The notes below the pieces were generated by a model. The model saw only the letters and a program-made list of their open reading frames with translations. It ran no database searches and was not told the DNA's origin. Shown piece by piece: positions 25,160 through 35,665 of a DNA stretch of 64,000 nucleotides. The stretch is from Bacillota bacterium (GTDB taxonomy: Bacteria; Bacillota; Clostridia; Lachnospirales; Lachnospiraceae), in assembly GCA_023399055.1 (NCBI GenBank), contig JAEWQV010000016.1, positions 645,376-709,375 on the forward strand. The letters are read 5' to 3'. Position 1 is the stretch's first letter, and every line of letters begins with the position of its first letter. A program made the translations under genes and the position numbers.

Positions 25160-28156
25160 ATGAAATATAGGGGTATTTGTAAAAGAATTCAAGCACTGTT
25201 CATGGTAGTTGTCATAGTAGTTCCTCTATTCCAACTAGGGACGACGAAAGCTTATGCCAAGACAGATATGCTGATGGACGAATTTGATGAAATAATCAGT
25301 ACTTACAATATCGATACTTCTATTCCCTCCTATAAGGAGTACAAGACAGAACATGAAAAGGCTAATCGCCCTAATACAGTAATCGAAGTACCTGCAGAAG
25401 GATATGTAAGGTATGAAGAGAGTGATGTAGAGGCAATTCCGGAGATCTATACGGATTTTGCGGGAATGGAAGGTGCTAGTGTTTTAACTGGCGAGGACTC
25501 TCTGGTTGAGTTTGAGGTAACGATACCGGAAAGCGGACTTTATAACTTGTCCGTAGTTTATTATCCGGTAGAAGGTAAGAATTCAGATATTGAAAGAAGT
25601 ATTTTCATAGATGGTAAACTCCCGTTTGAAGAGCTTGCAAGATTGTCATTTCCCAGAGTCTGGACCAGTTATGTAGAAGATTCTTATATAAATGAAGCTG
25701 GTATCCTGGTGAAAAACTGGGAAAAAGATAATCAGGGCAATGATATTAAGCCCAAAAGTATTGAGACTCCAGAATGGCAGAGCCGATACCTGTATGACAG
25801 TAATGGATATATAACAGATGCTCTTTCCATCTATATGGAGGCAGGGAACCACACCATATCCATGATTTCATTAAAAGAACCAATGCTGATTAACAAGTTA
25901 GTAATTACCAATGAAGGTACAGTAAAATCCTATGAAGAAGTAAAAGCAGAATGGGATTCCAATGGGGCAAAGGATACAAAGGATGCGGTCATTACCTTAG
26001 AAGGTGAATATGCTTCGAAGACTTCTTCGCAGATGCTTTACCCACAACAGGATGCATCCTCACCCGCTGTTTCTCCCTCCAGTTCCAAAGAGCTATTAAA
26101 CAATTCGATTGGAGGAAAGTCCTGGAGACTCGTTGGGCAGTGGATCGAATGGGAATTCGAAGTTCAGGAAAGCGGATATTACAACATCTCCTTATATGAT
26201 AAGCAGAATTTTTCTAGGGGTATTCACGTATCCAGACGTATTTCCATTGATGGAGCTGTGCCCTTTGAAGAAATGTCTGACTATGCCTTTGAATATAGTC
26301 AGAACTGGAGAGAAGATGAGTTATCCGATGAAGACGGTGAGGCTTATCGTTTCTATTTAGAAAAAGGTCCTCATACGCTGCGTATGGAGGCAGTTCTGGG
26401 AGAGTTCTCAGAAGTCGTAGGGCTTGTTGAAGATTCCGTACAGCAGCTAAATAGTATCTATAGACAAGTAATTAAGGTAATCGGTGTGAAACCAGATACC
26501 TATCGTGATTATCAGCTATCTTCTGTTCTCCCAGAACTCAATGGAAAGTTAGTAGTAGCCAGAGATACGTTAGATGTTGCACTTGCAATGCTGGAAGATA
26601 TCGCAGGTAAAAATACAGATAAAAAAGCGGTACTTTTAACTATGAGAGATCAGTTGAATGATTTGATTGAAGATGATGAATATTTCGTTCGAGTTATTAA
26701 GACCTACAAGATAAATATCAGAGCCTTGGGTAACTGGATAACGCAAGTAATTAGTCAACCCTTGCAGATCGATCGTATTAACATCTATTCTCCAGATGAA
26801 ACCATTACCTATGAGAATAATTCCTTCTTTGCTAAGTTGATATTTGAAATAAAGCGATTGTTCTACTCCTTTGTGATTGACTATAACCGTATTGGAAGTG
26901 TGACAGACGAATCAGATGAGGAACAACAAACAATTACCTTATGGGTTGGCTCTGGTCGAGATCAAGCCAATGTTATCAAATCCTTGATTGATGAGAGTTT
27001 TACCGCACAAGGTATTGGTGTAAATGTTCAGCTGGTAGATATGTCGACACTGCTAAAGGCTTCACTGGTTGGAGAAGGGCCCGATGTGGCAATTCAGGTA
27101 GCAAATACAGGTGGAGCCGCCGGGGCGGTACTTAATACGGGTAATGATACACCGGTAAACTATGGAATAAGAAATGCAGTGCTTGATTTAAACCAATTTG
27201 AGGATGCTAAGGAGGTGCTCTCCAGATTTCCAGAGGCAGCAGCTACGCAGTTTACCTATGACGGTGCAGTTTATGCATTGCCAGAGACCATAACTTATCC
27301 GGTTATGTTCTATCGAAAAGATATTCTGGCAGAAATCGGGCTGGAGGTACCGACTACCTGGGATGAGGTTAAAGTAGCTATGACGGTACTTGCCAAGAAT
27401 CAGATGGAATTTGGTATGTGGGCTACGGAACAGACTTTTGCTTCTATGTTGTATCAAAAGGGTGGCTCTTATTATACGGAGGGCGGTGCGGCATCCGCTT
27501 TAGATTCAGATATTGCAGTTAATACGTTTAAGGAATTCTGTGAATACTTTACCGATTATAAGCTAGATAAGGAAACCAGCGTTGAGGAACGTTTTCGAAC
27601 CGGAGAATGTCCGCTTATGATTTCTGATTATACGACTTACAATAACTTTGCCGTGTCGGCTCCTGATATTGCTGGGCTCTGGAGTTTTACACAGATACCG
27701 GGAACTGTGCAGTCGGATGGAACGGTAGATCATTCCGTAGCAAGTACTGGTTTGGCAAGTATGATTATGGCGGATACAGAAATTCCGGACGCAAGCTGGG
27801 AGTTTCTAAAGTGGTGGACCAGTGAGGAAACCCAGACCCAGTATGGCCGTGAAATGGAAGGCCTGATGGGATCCTCCGCGAGAGTTCCTACGGCAAACTA
27901 TGAAGCATTTTTAAATATGTCCTGGCCGGTAGATGATTTTAAGGCGTTAAAGGAATCTATGACCTGGGCAGAGGGAATTCCACAGGTACCAGGTGGTTAT
28001 TATTCCTGGCGTAATGTATATAATGCCTTCTTTACGGTAGTAACCAAACCTGATACCGCACTACCGAGGGAAGAACTTATGGATAAAGTAATCTATATTA
28101 ATGCAGAAATTGACTACAAGCGAAAAGAACTTGAACTGGATGGCGAAAGAAAGTAA
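25160..28156 (+). CDS. 998-aa secreted protein: CBM-like N-terminal half fused to ABC solute-binding domain
   Basis: A signal peptide (residues ~1-34, ending AYA-K) has no lipobox cysteine. Residues ~75-255 and ~275-420 are two beta-sandwich, CBM6/35-like modules (VEFEVTIPESGLYNLSVVYY and EFEVQESGYYNISLYDKQ show the same pattern). A helical linker follows (to ~575). Residues ~590-990 are a family-1 extracellular sugar-binding protein (TITLWVGSGRDQANVIK, YALPETITYPVMFYRKDILA, SWEFLKWWTSEETQ). The two permease genes begin 13 bases later, so it should feed them. How it stays at the membrane without a lipid anchor is unclear. Confidence 0.85.
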   Translation: MKYRGICKRIQALFMVVVIVVPLFQLGTTKAYAKTDMLMDEFDEIISTYNIDTSIPSYKEYKTEHEKANRPNTVIEVPAEGYVRYEESDVEAIPEIYTDFAGMEGASVLTGEDSLVEFEVTIPESGLYNLSVVYYPVEGKNSDIERSIFIDGKLPFEELARLSFPRVWTSYVEDSYINEAGILVKNWEKDNQGNDIKPKSIETPEWQSRYLYDSNGYITDALSIYMEAGNHTISMISLKEPMLINKLVITNEGTVKSYEEVKAEWDSNGAKDTKDAVITLEGEYASKTSSQMLYPQQDASSPAVSPSSSKELLNNSIGGKSWRLVGQWIEWEFEVQESGYYNISLYDKQNFSRGIHVSRRISIDGAVPFEEMSDYAFEYSQNWREDELSDEDGEAYRFYLEKGPHTLRMEAVLGEFSEVVGLVEDSVQQLNSIYRQVIKVIGVKPDTYRDYQLSSVLPELNGKLVVARDTLDVALAMLEDIAGKNTDKKAVLLTMRDQLNDLIEDDEYFVRVIKTYKINIRALGNWITQVISQPLQIDRINIYSPDETITYENNSFFAKLIFEIKRLFYSFVIDYNRIGSVTDESDEEQQTITLWVGSGRDQANVIKSLIDESFTAQGIGVNVQLVDMSTLLKASLVGEGPDVAIQVANTGGAAGAVLNTGNDTPVNYGIRNAVLDLNQFEDAKEVLSRFPEAAATQFTYDGAVYALPETITYPVMFYRKDILAEIGLEVPTTWDEVKVAMTVLAKNQMEFGMWATEQTFASMLYQKGGSYYTEGGAASALDSDIAVNTFKEFCEYFTDYKLDKETSVEERFRTGECPLMISDYTTYNNFAVSAPDIAGLWSFTQIPGTVQSDGTVDHSVASTGLASMIMADTEIPDASWEFLKWWTSEETQTQYGREMEGLMGSSARVPTANYEAFLNMSWPVDDFKALKESMTWAEGIPQVPGGYYSWRNVYNAFFTVVTKPDTALPREELMDKVIYINAEIDYKRKELELDGERK

Positions 28157-28169
28157 GGGGGACGAAGAA

Positions 28170-29081
28170 ATGGCTGAGCATAAGAAACATTATAGGTTAG
28201 GAGATCAGATTAAAAAAAACAAAGCTTCTTATTTAATGCTTGCACCTTACTTTATTATGTTTTTCTTTTTCACGGTACTACCGGTCGTTATGAGTATAGG
28301 ATTAAGCTTTACCTATTACAATATGCTGGAAGTACCGGAGTTTATCGGCTGGAAGAACTACATAAAGCTGTTTTTTGGGGATGATATTTTCTTGAAATCT
28401 TTAAAAAACACCCTGATATTAGCAGTTATTACAGGACCGGTTAGTTACTTTTTGTGCTTATTATTTGCTTGGATTATTAATGAATTCAAAGGCTGGCTGC
28501 GTGCTTTTCTAACTTTGGTATTTTACGCGCCAAGTATTTGCGGTAACGCCTATGTGGTTTGGAATCTGATTTTGTCCGGTGACCGATACGGATACCTTAA
28601 TGGTTTTTTGATGAAGCTTGGAATTTTGGATGAAGCAATTATCTGGATGAAAACCGAAAAATGGGTACTGCCGTTTTTGATTGTGGTACAGCTTTGGTTA
28701 AGTCTTGGAACAGGGTTTTTAGCTTTTATTGCAGGACTTCAGACCGTGGATAAATCCTTGTACGAAGCAGCAGCACTGGATGGGGTAAAGAATCGTTGGC
28801 AGGAATTATGGTATGTTACCTTGCCGTCAATGAAACCGCAGCTGATGTTCGGTGCCGTTATGCAGATCACACAATCCTTTGCAATAGCAGACGTTTCTAT
28901 TCAGCTGGCAGGTAATCCTTCGGTGAACTACTCGGGAACCACAGTAGTTACACACTTGCTGGATTATGGTACGGTGCGCTTTGAAATGGGTTATGCCTCT
29001 GCGATAGCGACGATCTTGTTCCTATTAATGATAGGTACTAACCTGCTGGTACAAAAAATATTAAGGAGGGTCGGAAAATAA
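28170..29081 (+). CDS. Sugar ABC transporter permease, MalF/UgpA type
   Basis: The 303-residue inner-membrane protein has six hydrophobic segments and the EAA loop that docks to the ATPase (EAAALDGVKNRWQELWYVTLP). Start ATG 28170 is preceded by AAGGGGGA; the longer frame from 28101 overlaps the binding-protein gene and is rejected. The next permease overlaps by one base (TAATG). It forms the pore with its partner and imports manno-oligosaccharides delivered by the upstream binding protein (inference from order). Confidence 0.92.
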   Translation: MAEHKKHYRLGDQIKKNKASYLMLAPYFIMFFFFTVLPVVMSIGLSFTYYNMLEVPEFIGWKNYIKLFFGDDIFLKSLKNTLILAVITGPVSYFLCLLFAWIINEFKGWLRAFLTLVFYAPSICGNAYVVWNLILSGDRYGYLNGFLMKLGILDEAIIWMKTEKWVLPFLIVVQLWLSLGTGFLAFIAGLQTVDKSLYEAAALDGVKNRWQELWYVTLPSMKPQLMFGAVMQITQSFAIADVSIQLAGNPSVNYSGTTVVTHLLDYGTVRFEMGYASAIATILFLLMIGTNLLVQKILRRVGK

Positions 29082-29959
29082 TGAAAATGCGCAAACGACT
29101 CTTCTTTAAGCCTAAGGAAAAGAAACTTAACCGTTCTTTTGCAGGTAATTCATTATTGTTCTTTATCATGGCCATCTGTGGTGTGGCAATGCTGCTGCCA
29201 TTGATTATGGTAGTTAACAACTTTTTAAAGCCCTTGGATGAGTTGTATCAGTTCCCACCGAAGATATTTGTAAGAAATCCAACCTTTGAAAACTTTTCAG
29301 ATCTATTCGCATTAATGAATGACTCCTGGGTTCCATTTTCCAGGTACATATTAAATACCGTCATTATAACAGGCGGCGGTATGTTGGGGCATGTAATCAT
29401 TGCATCTCTGGCAGCATATCCCTTGGCTAAGCATGATTTTCCGGGGAAAAAGCTATTATTTCAACTTGTTGTGCTTTCCATTATGTTTTCCTGGACAGTA
29501 ACACAGACACCTCAATATATGATTATTTCCTGGCTTCACATTAATAATAGCTACTGGGCTTTGATATTGCCTGCATGTTCTATGGGTATGGGATTATATC
29601 TGATGAAGCAATTTATGGAACAGCTTCCTGATTCTTTGATGGAGTCAGCTAGGCTCGATGGAGCAAGTGAATGGCGTACTTTTTGGCATATTGTAATGCC
29701 CAACGTAAGGCCGGCGTGGCTTACTTTAGCAATCTTCCAGTTTCAGCAGATGTGGGGAAATACAGGAAGCACCTTCTTACGGGATGAGAGCTTAAAACCC
29801 CTTCAATATGCCTTACAGCAAATCGCTGCCGGGGGAATGGCAAGAGCAGGAGCAGCAGCGGCGGTAACCTTTATTATTGCTGCAGTTCCAATTACTTTCT
29901 TCTTAATCTGTCAGAAGAATATTTTGGAAACAATGACCACATCCGGTATGAAAGAGTAA
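29081..29959 (+). CDS. Sugar ABC transporter permease, MalG/UgpE type
   Basis: A 292-residue permease with about six membrane segments and the EAA motif ESARLDGASEWRTFWHIVMP. It is coupled to the MalF-type gene through a TAATG overlap and is the second half of that transporter. No ATP-binding subunit is encoded nearby, so a shared MsmK/UgpC-like ATPase elsewhere is expected. Confidence 0.92.
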   Translation: MKMRKRLFFKPKEKKLNRSFAGNSLLFFIMAICGVAMLLPLIMVVNNFLKPLDELYQFPPKIFVRNPTFENFSDLFALMNDSWVPFSRYILNTVIITGGGMLGHVIIASLAAYPLAKHDFPGKKLLFQLVVLSIMFSWTVTQTPQYMIISWLHINNSYWALILPACSMGMGLYLMKQFMEQLPDSLMESARLDGASEWRTFWHIVMPNVRPAWLTLAIFQFQQMWGNTGSTFLRDESLKPLQYALQQIAAGGMARAGAAAAVTFIIAAVPITFFLICQKNILETMTTSGMKE

Positions 29960-29970
29960 TGGGAGGAAGA

Positions 29971-31449
29971 ATGATGAAATTAAAGAAGGTCATAACATTT
30001 TGTCTAACAGTAATCCTACTGATGCTTTTCACCGGAGAAGAAGTAAAGGCAGCAAAGCTTCCCTATGATACTTACAATTATGACTATCGGGAATATATTC
30101 ATTTTACACCTGCCGCTTATATTCCTTCTGTTACGATACGTGGGGAAGACTTAAGCTATAAGGGAGAGAATATTGGGAGTTTTGTCACACCACAGGATCT
30201 TTGCCAAACAACTGAGGGTAAAATCTATATAGCAGATACGGGAAATAACCGAATTGTTGTATTGGATAAAGACCTTAAAAAAGTTGAAAACATCATTAAA
30301 GATTTTGATAATGACGGAAAGACAGATACCTTTAATCAACCCTATGGGGTTTGTGTATCAGAAAAAAATCAAATCTATATTGCGGATTCTCAAAATAATC
30401 GAATTGTCGTTTTGGAACAGGATGGAACTTTAAGTAAGATCGTAGAAAATCCAACGTCCGATAGTTTGGAAGAAGGCTATGTATTTGTACCGTTAAAAGT
30501 TTCAGTGGATTATGCAGATAGAATGTATGTCATCGCACAAAATATGTTTGAAGGAATTATGGTATTCGAAACTGGAGGTAATTTTTCTAGTTTTTTTGGT
30601 ACCATCAAGGTTGAAATCAGTCTCTGGGATAAATTCTGGAAAAGGCTGGCAAACAAAGAAGAACGTTCCAAGCAACAACTATTTATCCCAACCGAATTTA
30701 CTGGTATTGATATCGACCCAAAGGGATTTGTATATGCTTCCAACATTGATTCTACAGGGGTACAGGGTGTTAGAAGGCTAAATCCTAAGGGAGAAGACGT
30801 TATTAAAAAAGGGTCCAACGCTAATGTTGGAGGAGATATTTGGACGAATGGGGGTACAGATTATTCAGGTCCTTCCCAGTTTACCGATGTGGTTTACCGT
30901 GCGGATGGAATCTATTCTTGTTTGGATCGTAAGAGAGGTCGAATTTTTACCTATGACCATGAAGGGAATCTGCTCTACATATTTGGCGGACTGGGAACCC
31001 AAGAGGGAACTTTTTCTATACCCGTGGCAATTGAAGATATTGGTGGAAGGTTAGCAGTCTTAGATGCCAATCGAGGAGAACTTATATGCTTTGAGGTAAC
31101 AGAATATGGAGAATTAATTAACGAAGCGGTGGCACTTCGATATGGTGGTGATGAAGCAGAGGCAGTACCTTTGTGGAGTAGGGTTCTGGAACTGGATGAA
31201 AATAACGAACTTGCGAATACAGGGATTGGGAAAGCATATTTGACAGCAGGGGACTATAAGCTGGCGATGAAGTACCTGGAACTTGGAATGAATCGGGATT
31301 ACTATTCCGTCGCCTATAAGCGTTATAGAAATAGTGTTATGACTGAGAACGCAAGTTATTCTTTAACCGGAATTGCTATTCTTATCGTAATCCTGCAAGT
31401 AGCAAGAGTTATACGAAATAGAAAGAAAAGGGGAAGTAGGAATGGTTAA
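29971..31449 (+). CDS. NHL-repeat beta-propeller protein with TPR-like tail and C-terminal membrane anchor
   Basis: A signal peptide (to about residue 26) is followed by NHL repeats (KIYIADTGNNRIVVLDKDLK, QIYIADSQNNRIVVLEQDG, and a weaker GIYSCLDRKRGRIFTYDHEG), a TPR-like pair (AVPLWSRVLELDENNELANT, then GKAYLTAGDYKLAMKYLELG) and a membrane helix near the C-terminus ending in Arg/Lys. It should display a propeller outside the cell. GGGAGG at 29961-29966 favours ATG 29971 or 29974. It sits between two transporter gene pairs with the Yip1 and DUF5696 genes; the role is unknown, perhaps assembly or sensing for the transporters. Confidence 0.8.
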   Translation: MMKLKKVITFCLTVILLMLFTGEEVKAAKLPYDTYNYDYREYIHFTPAAYIPSVTIRGEDLSYKGENIGSFVTPQDLCQTTEGKIYIADTGNNRIVVLDKDLKKVENIIKDFDNDGKTDTFNQPYGVCVSEKNQIYIADSQNNRIVVLEQDGTLSKIVENPTSDSLEEGYVFVPLKVSVDYADRMYVIAQNMFEGIMVFETGGNFSSFFGTIKVEISLWDKFWKRLANKEERSKQQLFIPTEFTGIDIDPKGFVYASNIDSTGVQGVRRLNPKGEDVIKKGSNANVGGDIWTNGGTDYSGPSQFTDVVYRADGIYSCLDRKRGRIFTYDHEGNLLYIFGGLGTQEGTFSIPVAIEDIGGRLAVLDANRGELICFEVTEYGELINEAVALRYGGDEAEAVPLWSRVLELDENNELANTGIGKAYLTAGDYKLAMKYLELGMNRDYYSVAYKRYRNSVMTENASYSLTGIAILIVILQVARVIRNRKKRGSRNG

Positions 31450-32089
31450 AGGATTTCTAAAAAGATATTTTTCGAAAGAAAAGTGGAATTATATGTTTTA
31501 CACCATTTCCCACCCTATGGACGGCTACTATTGGATACGCCATGGGGAGAAAGGCAGTGTTCCCCTTGCAATTCTAATGGTTATGATTTTTTCTTTTTGC
31601 TTTACCGCAAACCGGCTATTAGCTAGTTTTATTGTAAATGATACTGATCCAAGAGGTGTTGACAGTTATTATGAACTTATAGGTGTGTTAGCTTTCTATC
31701 TGTTAATCTGTGTAAGCAACTGGTCAGTGACTTGTTTGATGAGTGGGGAAGGCAGAATGAAGGACATTGCAATTGCAGTGGGTTATGGCACGATACCAAT
31801 CACGATAGTTTTTGCAGCAGGTACTTTAATCAGTAATTTTATAGCAGATGGAGAACAGGCTTTTTATGTGTTGCTGATAGGCGTCGGCATTCTATATGGA
31901 GTTATAATGATCTTAATTGGCATTATGCAGGTACATAATTATACCTTGGGTAAAACTTTGGGTACTTTGTTGCTTACGTTTATAGCGATGCTAATTATTA
32001 TTTTCCTGTTATTGCTTTTATCAAATCTTTTTGGTCTGGTCGTGACATTTTTTAAAAGTATCTATACAGAGATTATCTTTAGAACTTAG
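31442..32089 (+). CDS. Yip1-domain membrane protein
   Basis: The 215-residue protein begins with a soluble ~35-residue segment (FYTISHPMDGYYWIRHGEKG) then five hydrophobic helices; GYGTIPITIVFAAGTLISNF and MQVHNYTLGKTLGTLLLTFI are typical of bacterial Yip1 family proteins. It overlaps the NHL gene by eight bases and precedes the DUF5696 gene by 11, so the three are made together. No biochemical function is established for bacterial members. Confidence 0.75.
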   Translation: MVKGFLKRYFSKEKWNYMFYTISHPMDGYYWIRHGEKGSVPLAILMVMIFSFCFTANRLLASFIVNDTDPRGVDSYYELIGVLAFYLLICVSNWSVTCLMSGEGRMKDIAIAVGYGTIPITIVFAAGTLISNFIADGEQAFYVLLIGVGILYGVIMILIGIMQVHNYTLGKTLGTLLLTFIAMLIIIFLLLLLSNLFGLVVTFFKSIYTEIIFRT

Positions 32090-32100
32090 GAGGCGAAAGC

Positions 32101-34710
32101 ATGAAGTCTTTGAAGGAAAAGAAGAACCGGTTGCCCCTTAGTCTGGCAAAAAAGATTGTGCTTGGAATCTTGTGTATAGGTATTGCATTAGGTGCAATTT
32201 ATCTAGCTTATTACTATATACATTATTTGTCCTATAACAAGTACAAGGAATATTTAACAAGTTATGACTACGAAGAAGGCAGTGAATATCATCCGGCAAA
32301 GGAAACAAAGTCAAATGTGGATGGCATGGAGCTGGTGAGTGAAAATGAATACCTAAAGCTTTATACTGACACAGCTACCGCTACGGTGGCAGTTTATGAC
32401 AAGAGAAATGGTGAGATAACTTATTCGAATCCCATCAATGCAGATGAGGATAGTATGGCTAATGCTACGAATATGAATTATCTGAAATCTCAATTTATCG
32501 TAAATTACTATAACAAAGAAGTAAAATCAGGAACCTATGATTCTTACAGCATGGCGGTTCAAAAAGGTCAGGTAACAGCGGAGAGTATAGAGGGTGGAAT
32601 CAGGTACATATACAGACTTGGAGATTTTGAGACCAGTAAAACTGGTAATATACCTATTTATCTTACAGAAGAAAAATTAGAGGAAATTTGCAAAAAGCTA
32701 TCTGAAAAGGACGGAATTTCTTTTAAAAGATATTATATAACCAGTACCAAAGTCAATGATATGTTAGAGCTTAATGGTATTGTACAGAAAAATCCAAAGA
32801 CCATTAAAAAGGTTTTGGAATGGTTGGTGAGTATTGGATGGACGGATGAAGAGTACCAGGAGCAGATGGATCTTGCAGGGGTAGAAGTGGCTGTTCCCAT
32901 TTCCTTTCAAATTCCTCTGGAATATAGGCTAGATAAGGATGGATTAAATGTTTCAATTCCGGTATCGGCTATTGAAGAATATGGTGGTGGTTTCATCTAT
33001 CGTATTCAATTATTGCGATATATGGGAGCAGCAGATGCAACGGAAAATGGATATATGGTTGTACCAAATGGCTCCGGTTCTTTAATCAATTTTAATAATG
33101 GTAAAGTAAAAGCACCCTCCTATGCCCAATATATCTATGATATTGACGCGTTGGCAGCAAACTATACTACCATAGAGAATACCATCAGTGCCAAGCTGCC
33201 GTTATACGGTATCTGCAGAGAAGAGTCCTCCATTCTTGCTACCATCGAAGGTGGTGCTAGTTTGGCTTTGATTATGGCAGGAATTTCAGGTGTGTATAAC
33301 GATTATAACTACATTTATCCAACCTTTGTACTTCGTATAGCAGATAACCTAAGGATGTTTGGTGACAGTACTGCTGACATATATGTTCTGGAACCAAATA
33401 TGTATGATGCAAACCTTGAAGTAAAGTATACCTTCTTAACAGAAGAATATAAGGAGTATGCAGGACTGGCTAATTATTACAGAGAGAGGTTGGTGTCAGA
33501 GGGAATCCTTACTCAAGCAGAACAAACAGAAGATATTCCTTTCTACTATGATGTTCTCAGTGGTGTGAAAGAGACCTCCCATATTCTTGGTATGCAATAC
33601 TTACATACATTTTCTATGACTTCCTTTGACGAGGCAGCACAGATGTCAGAGGATTTGAAAACCCAAGGAATTACCAATCAGGTTATGAACTTACAGGGCT
33701 GGTTTAATGGAGGTTACTACCATAATACAGTGGATAAAATCAAGGTTACTAAAAAACTGGGTGGTAAATCTGGCTTGGAGGAATTAAATGATGCCCTTAC
33801 AAAAAACGGTGGAAGATTATATGCAGATGTAGCATTTCAGCAGATTTCCTTTGCAGCAAGTGATTATAATTACAATGCCGAGTCCTCCAAGTATTATGGA
33901 GCAGGATATGTTGTGGCAATGGGACAGGTGAATCCTGCTACATTAAGAAGTACTTCAAGTCTTGGCTATATGGAGACCATGTATGATTTGCTTTCGCCTA
34001 AGTTTTTGCCGAGGTATGTAAGCAAATTTGCAAAGAAGATTCAAAAGTATGATATTAACGGTATTTCTTTAAGAGATTTAGGTAACTTTGTTTATTCTGA
34101 TAAGAAACGTACGAATATTATTGATAGAGAGGAAGCACTTAATGTGGTGCTGGGGCAGTTAGAGGTACTGGAAGGTACAGGCAAGAAGCTTATGACAAAT
34201 GGAGCAAATGCCTATAGTTTTGCCTACAGCACAGATATTATTAATGTGCCTATACAGGATAATAAGTTCCCAATTGTGGATGAACGTATTCCACTCTATG
34301 AGATGATAATTCACGGCTCCATACCTTACTCCACAGATCTATTAAATTATGATGACAAGAAGGATATGACAGAAACCGTACTACAAATGATTGAGAGTGG
34401 TGCAGCTCCTCATTATGTGTTTACCTGGAAAGAATCCAGTAAAATGAAAAACACAGGATTAAGCCGTTATTATGCAACAACCTATAATGTTTGGAAGAAA
34501 GAAGCAATTGATATTTATCAGCAGGTAAATGGAGCGTTAAAGCATGTAACAGGTGCTAGGATAATCAATCATGAAATCCTGGATAACGATGTAAGAAAAG
34601 TTACTTACGATAATGGCGTTGTTATCTATGTTAACTATAGTGATGAAGCACAAATGACGGATGGGTATGAAATACCAGGCACGAGCTATCGATTGGAGGG
34701 GATGGAATGA
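32101..34710 (+). CDS. DUF5696-type large extracytoplasmic protein with N-terminal membrane helix
   Basis: A single membrane helix (about residues 20-40) anchors an ~820-residue outer domain. The section MELVSENEYLKLYTDTATAT and the central GYMVVPNGSGSLINFNNG region are what I know from DUF5696 proteins found in sugar ABC transporter operons of Firmicutes. The C-terminal half (from ~470) has alternating strands and helices suggestive of a TIM-barrel-like fold. No catalytic motif can be assigned with confidence. TAGGAGGC precedes the ATG, and the next permease overlaps by four bases (ATGA). Confidence 0.75.
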   Translation: MKSLKEKKNRLPLSLAKKIVLGILCIGIALGAIYLAYYYIHYLSYNKYKEYLTSYDYEEGSEYHPAKETKSNVDGMELVSENEYLKLYTDTATATVAVYDKRNGEITYSNPINADEDSMANATNMNYLKSQFIVNYYNKEVKSGTYDSYSMAVQKGQVTAESIEGGIRYIYRLGDFETSKTGNIPIYLTEEKLEEICKKLSEKDGISFKRYYITSTKVNDMLELNGIVQKNPKTIKKVLEWLVSIGWTDEEYQEQMDLAGVEVAVPISFQIPLEYRLDKDGLNVSIPVSAIEEYGGGFIYRIQLLRYMGAADATENGYMVVPNGSGSLINFNNGKVKAPSYAQYIYDIDALAANYTTIENTISAKLPLYGICREESSILATIEGGASLALIMAGISGVYNDYNYIYPTFVLRIADNLRMFGDSTADIYVLEPNMYDANLEVKYTFLTEEYKEYAGLANYYRERLVSEGILTQAEQTEDIPFYYDVLSGVKETSHILGMQYLHTFSMTSFDEAAQMSEDLKTQGITNQVMNLQGWFNGGYYHNTVDKIKVTKKLGGKSGLEELNDALTKNGGRLYADVAFQQISFAASDYNYNAESSKYYGAGYVVAMGQVNPATLRSTSSLGYMETMYDLLSPKFLPRYVSKFAKKIQKYDINGISLRDLGNFVYSDKKRTNIIDREEALNVVLGQLEVLEGTGKKLMTNGANAYSFAYSTDIINVPIQDNKFPIVDERIPLYEMIIHGSIPYSTDLLNYDDKKDMTETVLQMIESGAAPHYVFTWKESSKMKNTGLSRYYATTYNVWKKEAIDIYQQVNGALKHVTGARIINHEILDNDVRKVTYDNGVVIYVNYSDEAQMTDGYEIPGTSYRLEGME

Positions 34711-35630
34711 AAAGTAAGAAGAAAATGACTCTTCTCCAAAAACGAAAAATGACAGGATATTTGTTCATTCTGCCCTGGTTCATAGGATTCCTGGTGTTTT
34801 ATGTAAAGTCCATTGTAATGGCGGGTCACTTTGCACTTTCGGAATTAAGCATGGATACAGTAAACGGAGGTTATAAACTTACAAACGTTGGCTTTGATAA
34901 TTTTCGATATGCCTTTCAAGTGCATGGTTCCTTCAAACAAATATTAACAACCTCCATAATTGATATGATTGATGTACCCTTAATAATATTTTTCAGTTTG
35001 TTTATGGCAATCCTTCTAAACAAAAAATTTAAAGGTAGAACCCTGGTAAGAGCAATCTTCTTTGTACCAATTATTATGAATTCTGGGGCGATTATGGATG
35101 CTTTGGACCTTTCCGCGCAGATGATGCAGGGAGGCATATCCTCTCAAGCAGCCGAAATGTTAACAGCTCCTGTAGGAAGCTCCATCGGTATGAACATTGA
35201 CTCTTTAATTGATATGTTTATTAACCTGGGTTTGCCAATGGGCCTTCTGGATTACACAATTTTAGCAGTTGCTCGAATTAACGACATTATTGCTGCCTCA
35301 GGTGTCCAAATCATTATATTTATAGCGGCACTACAGTCCATACCTGGATCCATGTACGAGGTATCAAAGATGGAAGGTGCTACCGGTTATGAAACCTTTT
35401 GGAAGGTAACCTTTCCAATGGTGATGCCTCATATAATAACAAATGTGGTGTATACGATTGTAGATAGTTTCACAGATAGTGAAGTAGTAGAGCTGGCATA
35501 TAAAACGGCATTTACTGATTTTAATTATGGTCTAAGCAGTGTGTTCAGTTTGGTATCCACGGTAGTAACTTGTTTCATTCTTATATTAATATGTGGACTG
35601 ATCCAGAAACGAACCTTCTATTACAATTAA
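34707..35630 (+). CDS. Sugar ABC transporter permease, MalF/LplB type (second transporter)
   Basis: The 307-residue protein has about six membrane segments and an EAA-like loop (YEVSKMEGATGYETFWKVTFP), with lysine in place of the second alanine-side residue seen in the first transporter. An extra ~50-residue insert around residues 130-180 (MMQGGISSQAAEMLTAPVGS) lies between membrane segments. It overlaps the DUF5696 stop (ATGA). Its partner permease lies 66 bases downstream. Confidence 0.9.
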   Translation: MKSKKKMTLLQKRKMTGYLFILPWFIGFLVFYVKSIVMAGHFALSELSMDTVNGGYKLTNVGFDNFRYAFQVHGSFKQILTTSIIDMIDVPLIIFFSLFMAILLNKKFKGRTLVRAIFFVPIIMNSGAIMDALDLSAQMMQGGISSQAAEMLTAPVGSSIGMNIDSLIDMFINLGLPMGLLDYTILAVARINDIIAASGVQIIIFIAALQSIPGSMYEVSKMEGATGYETFWKVTFPMVMPHIITNVVYTIVDSFTDSEVVELAYKTAFTDFNYGLSSVFSLVSTVVTCFILILICGLIQKRTFYYN

Positions 35631-35665
35631 GAGCTCACTTTGCAGTCTTTTCCTCACATTTTGAG

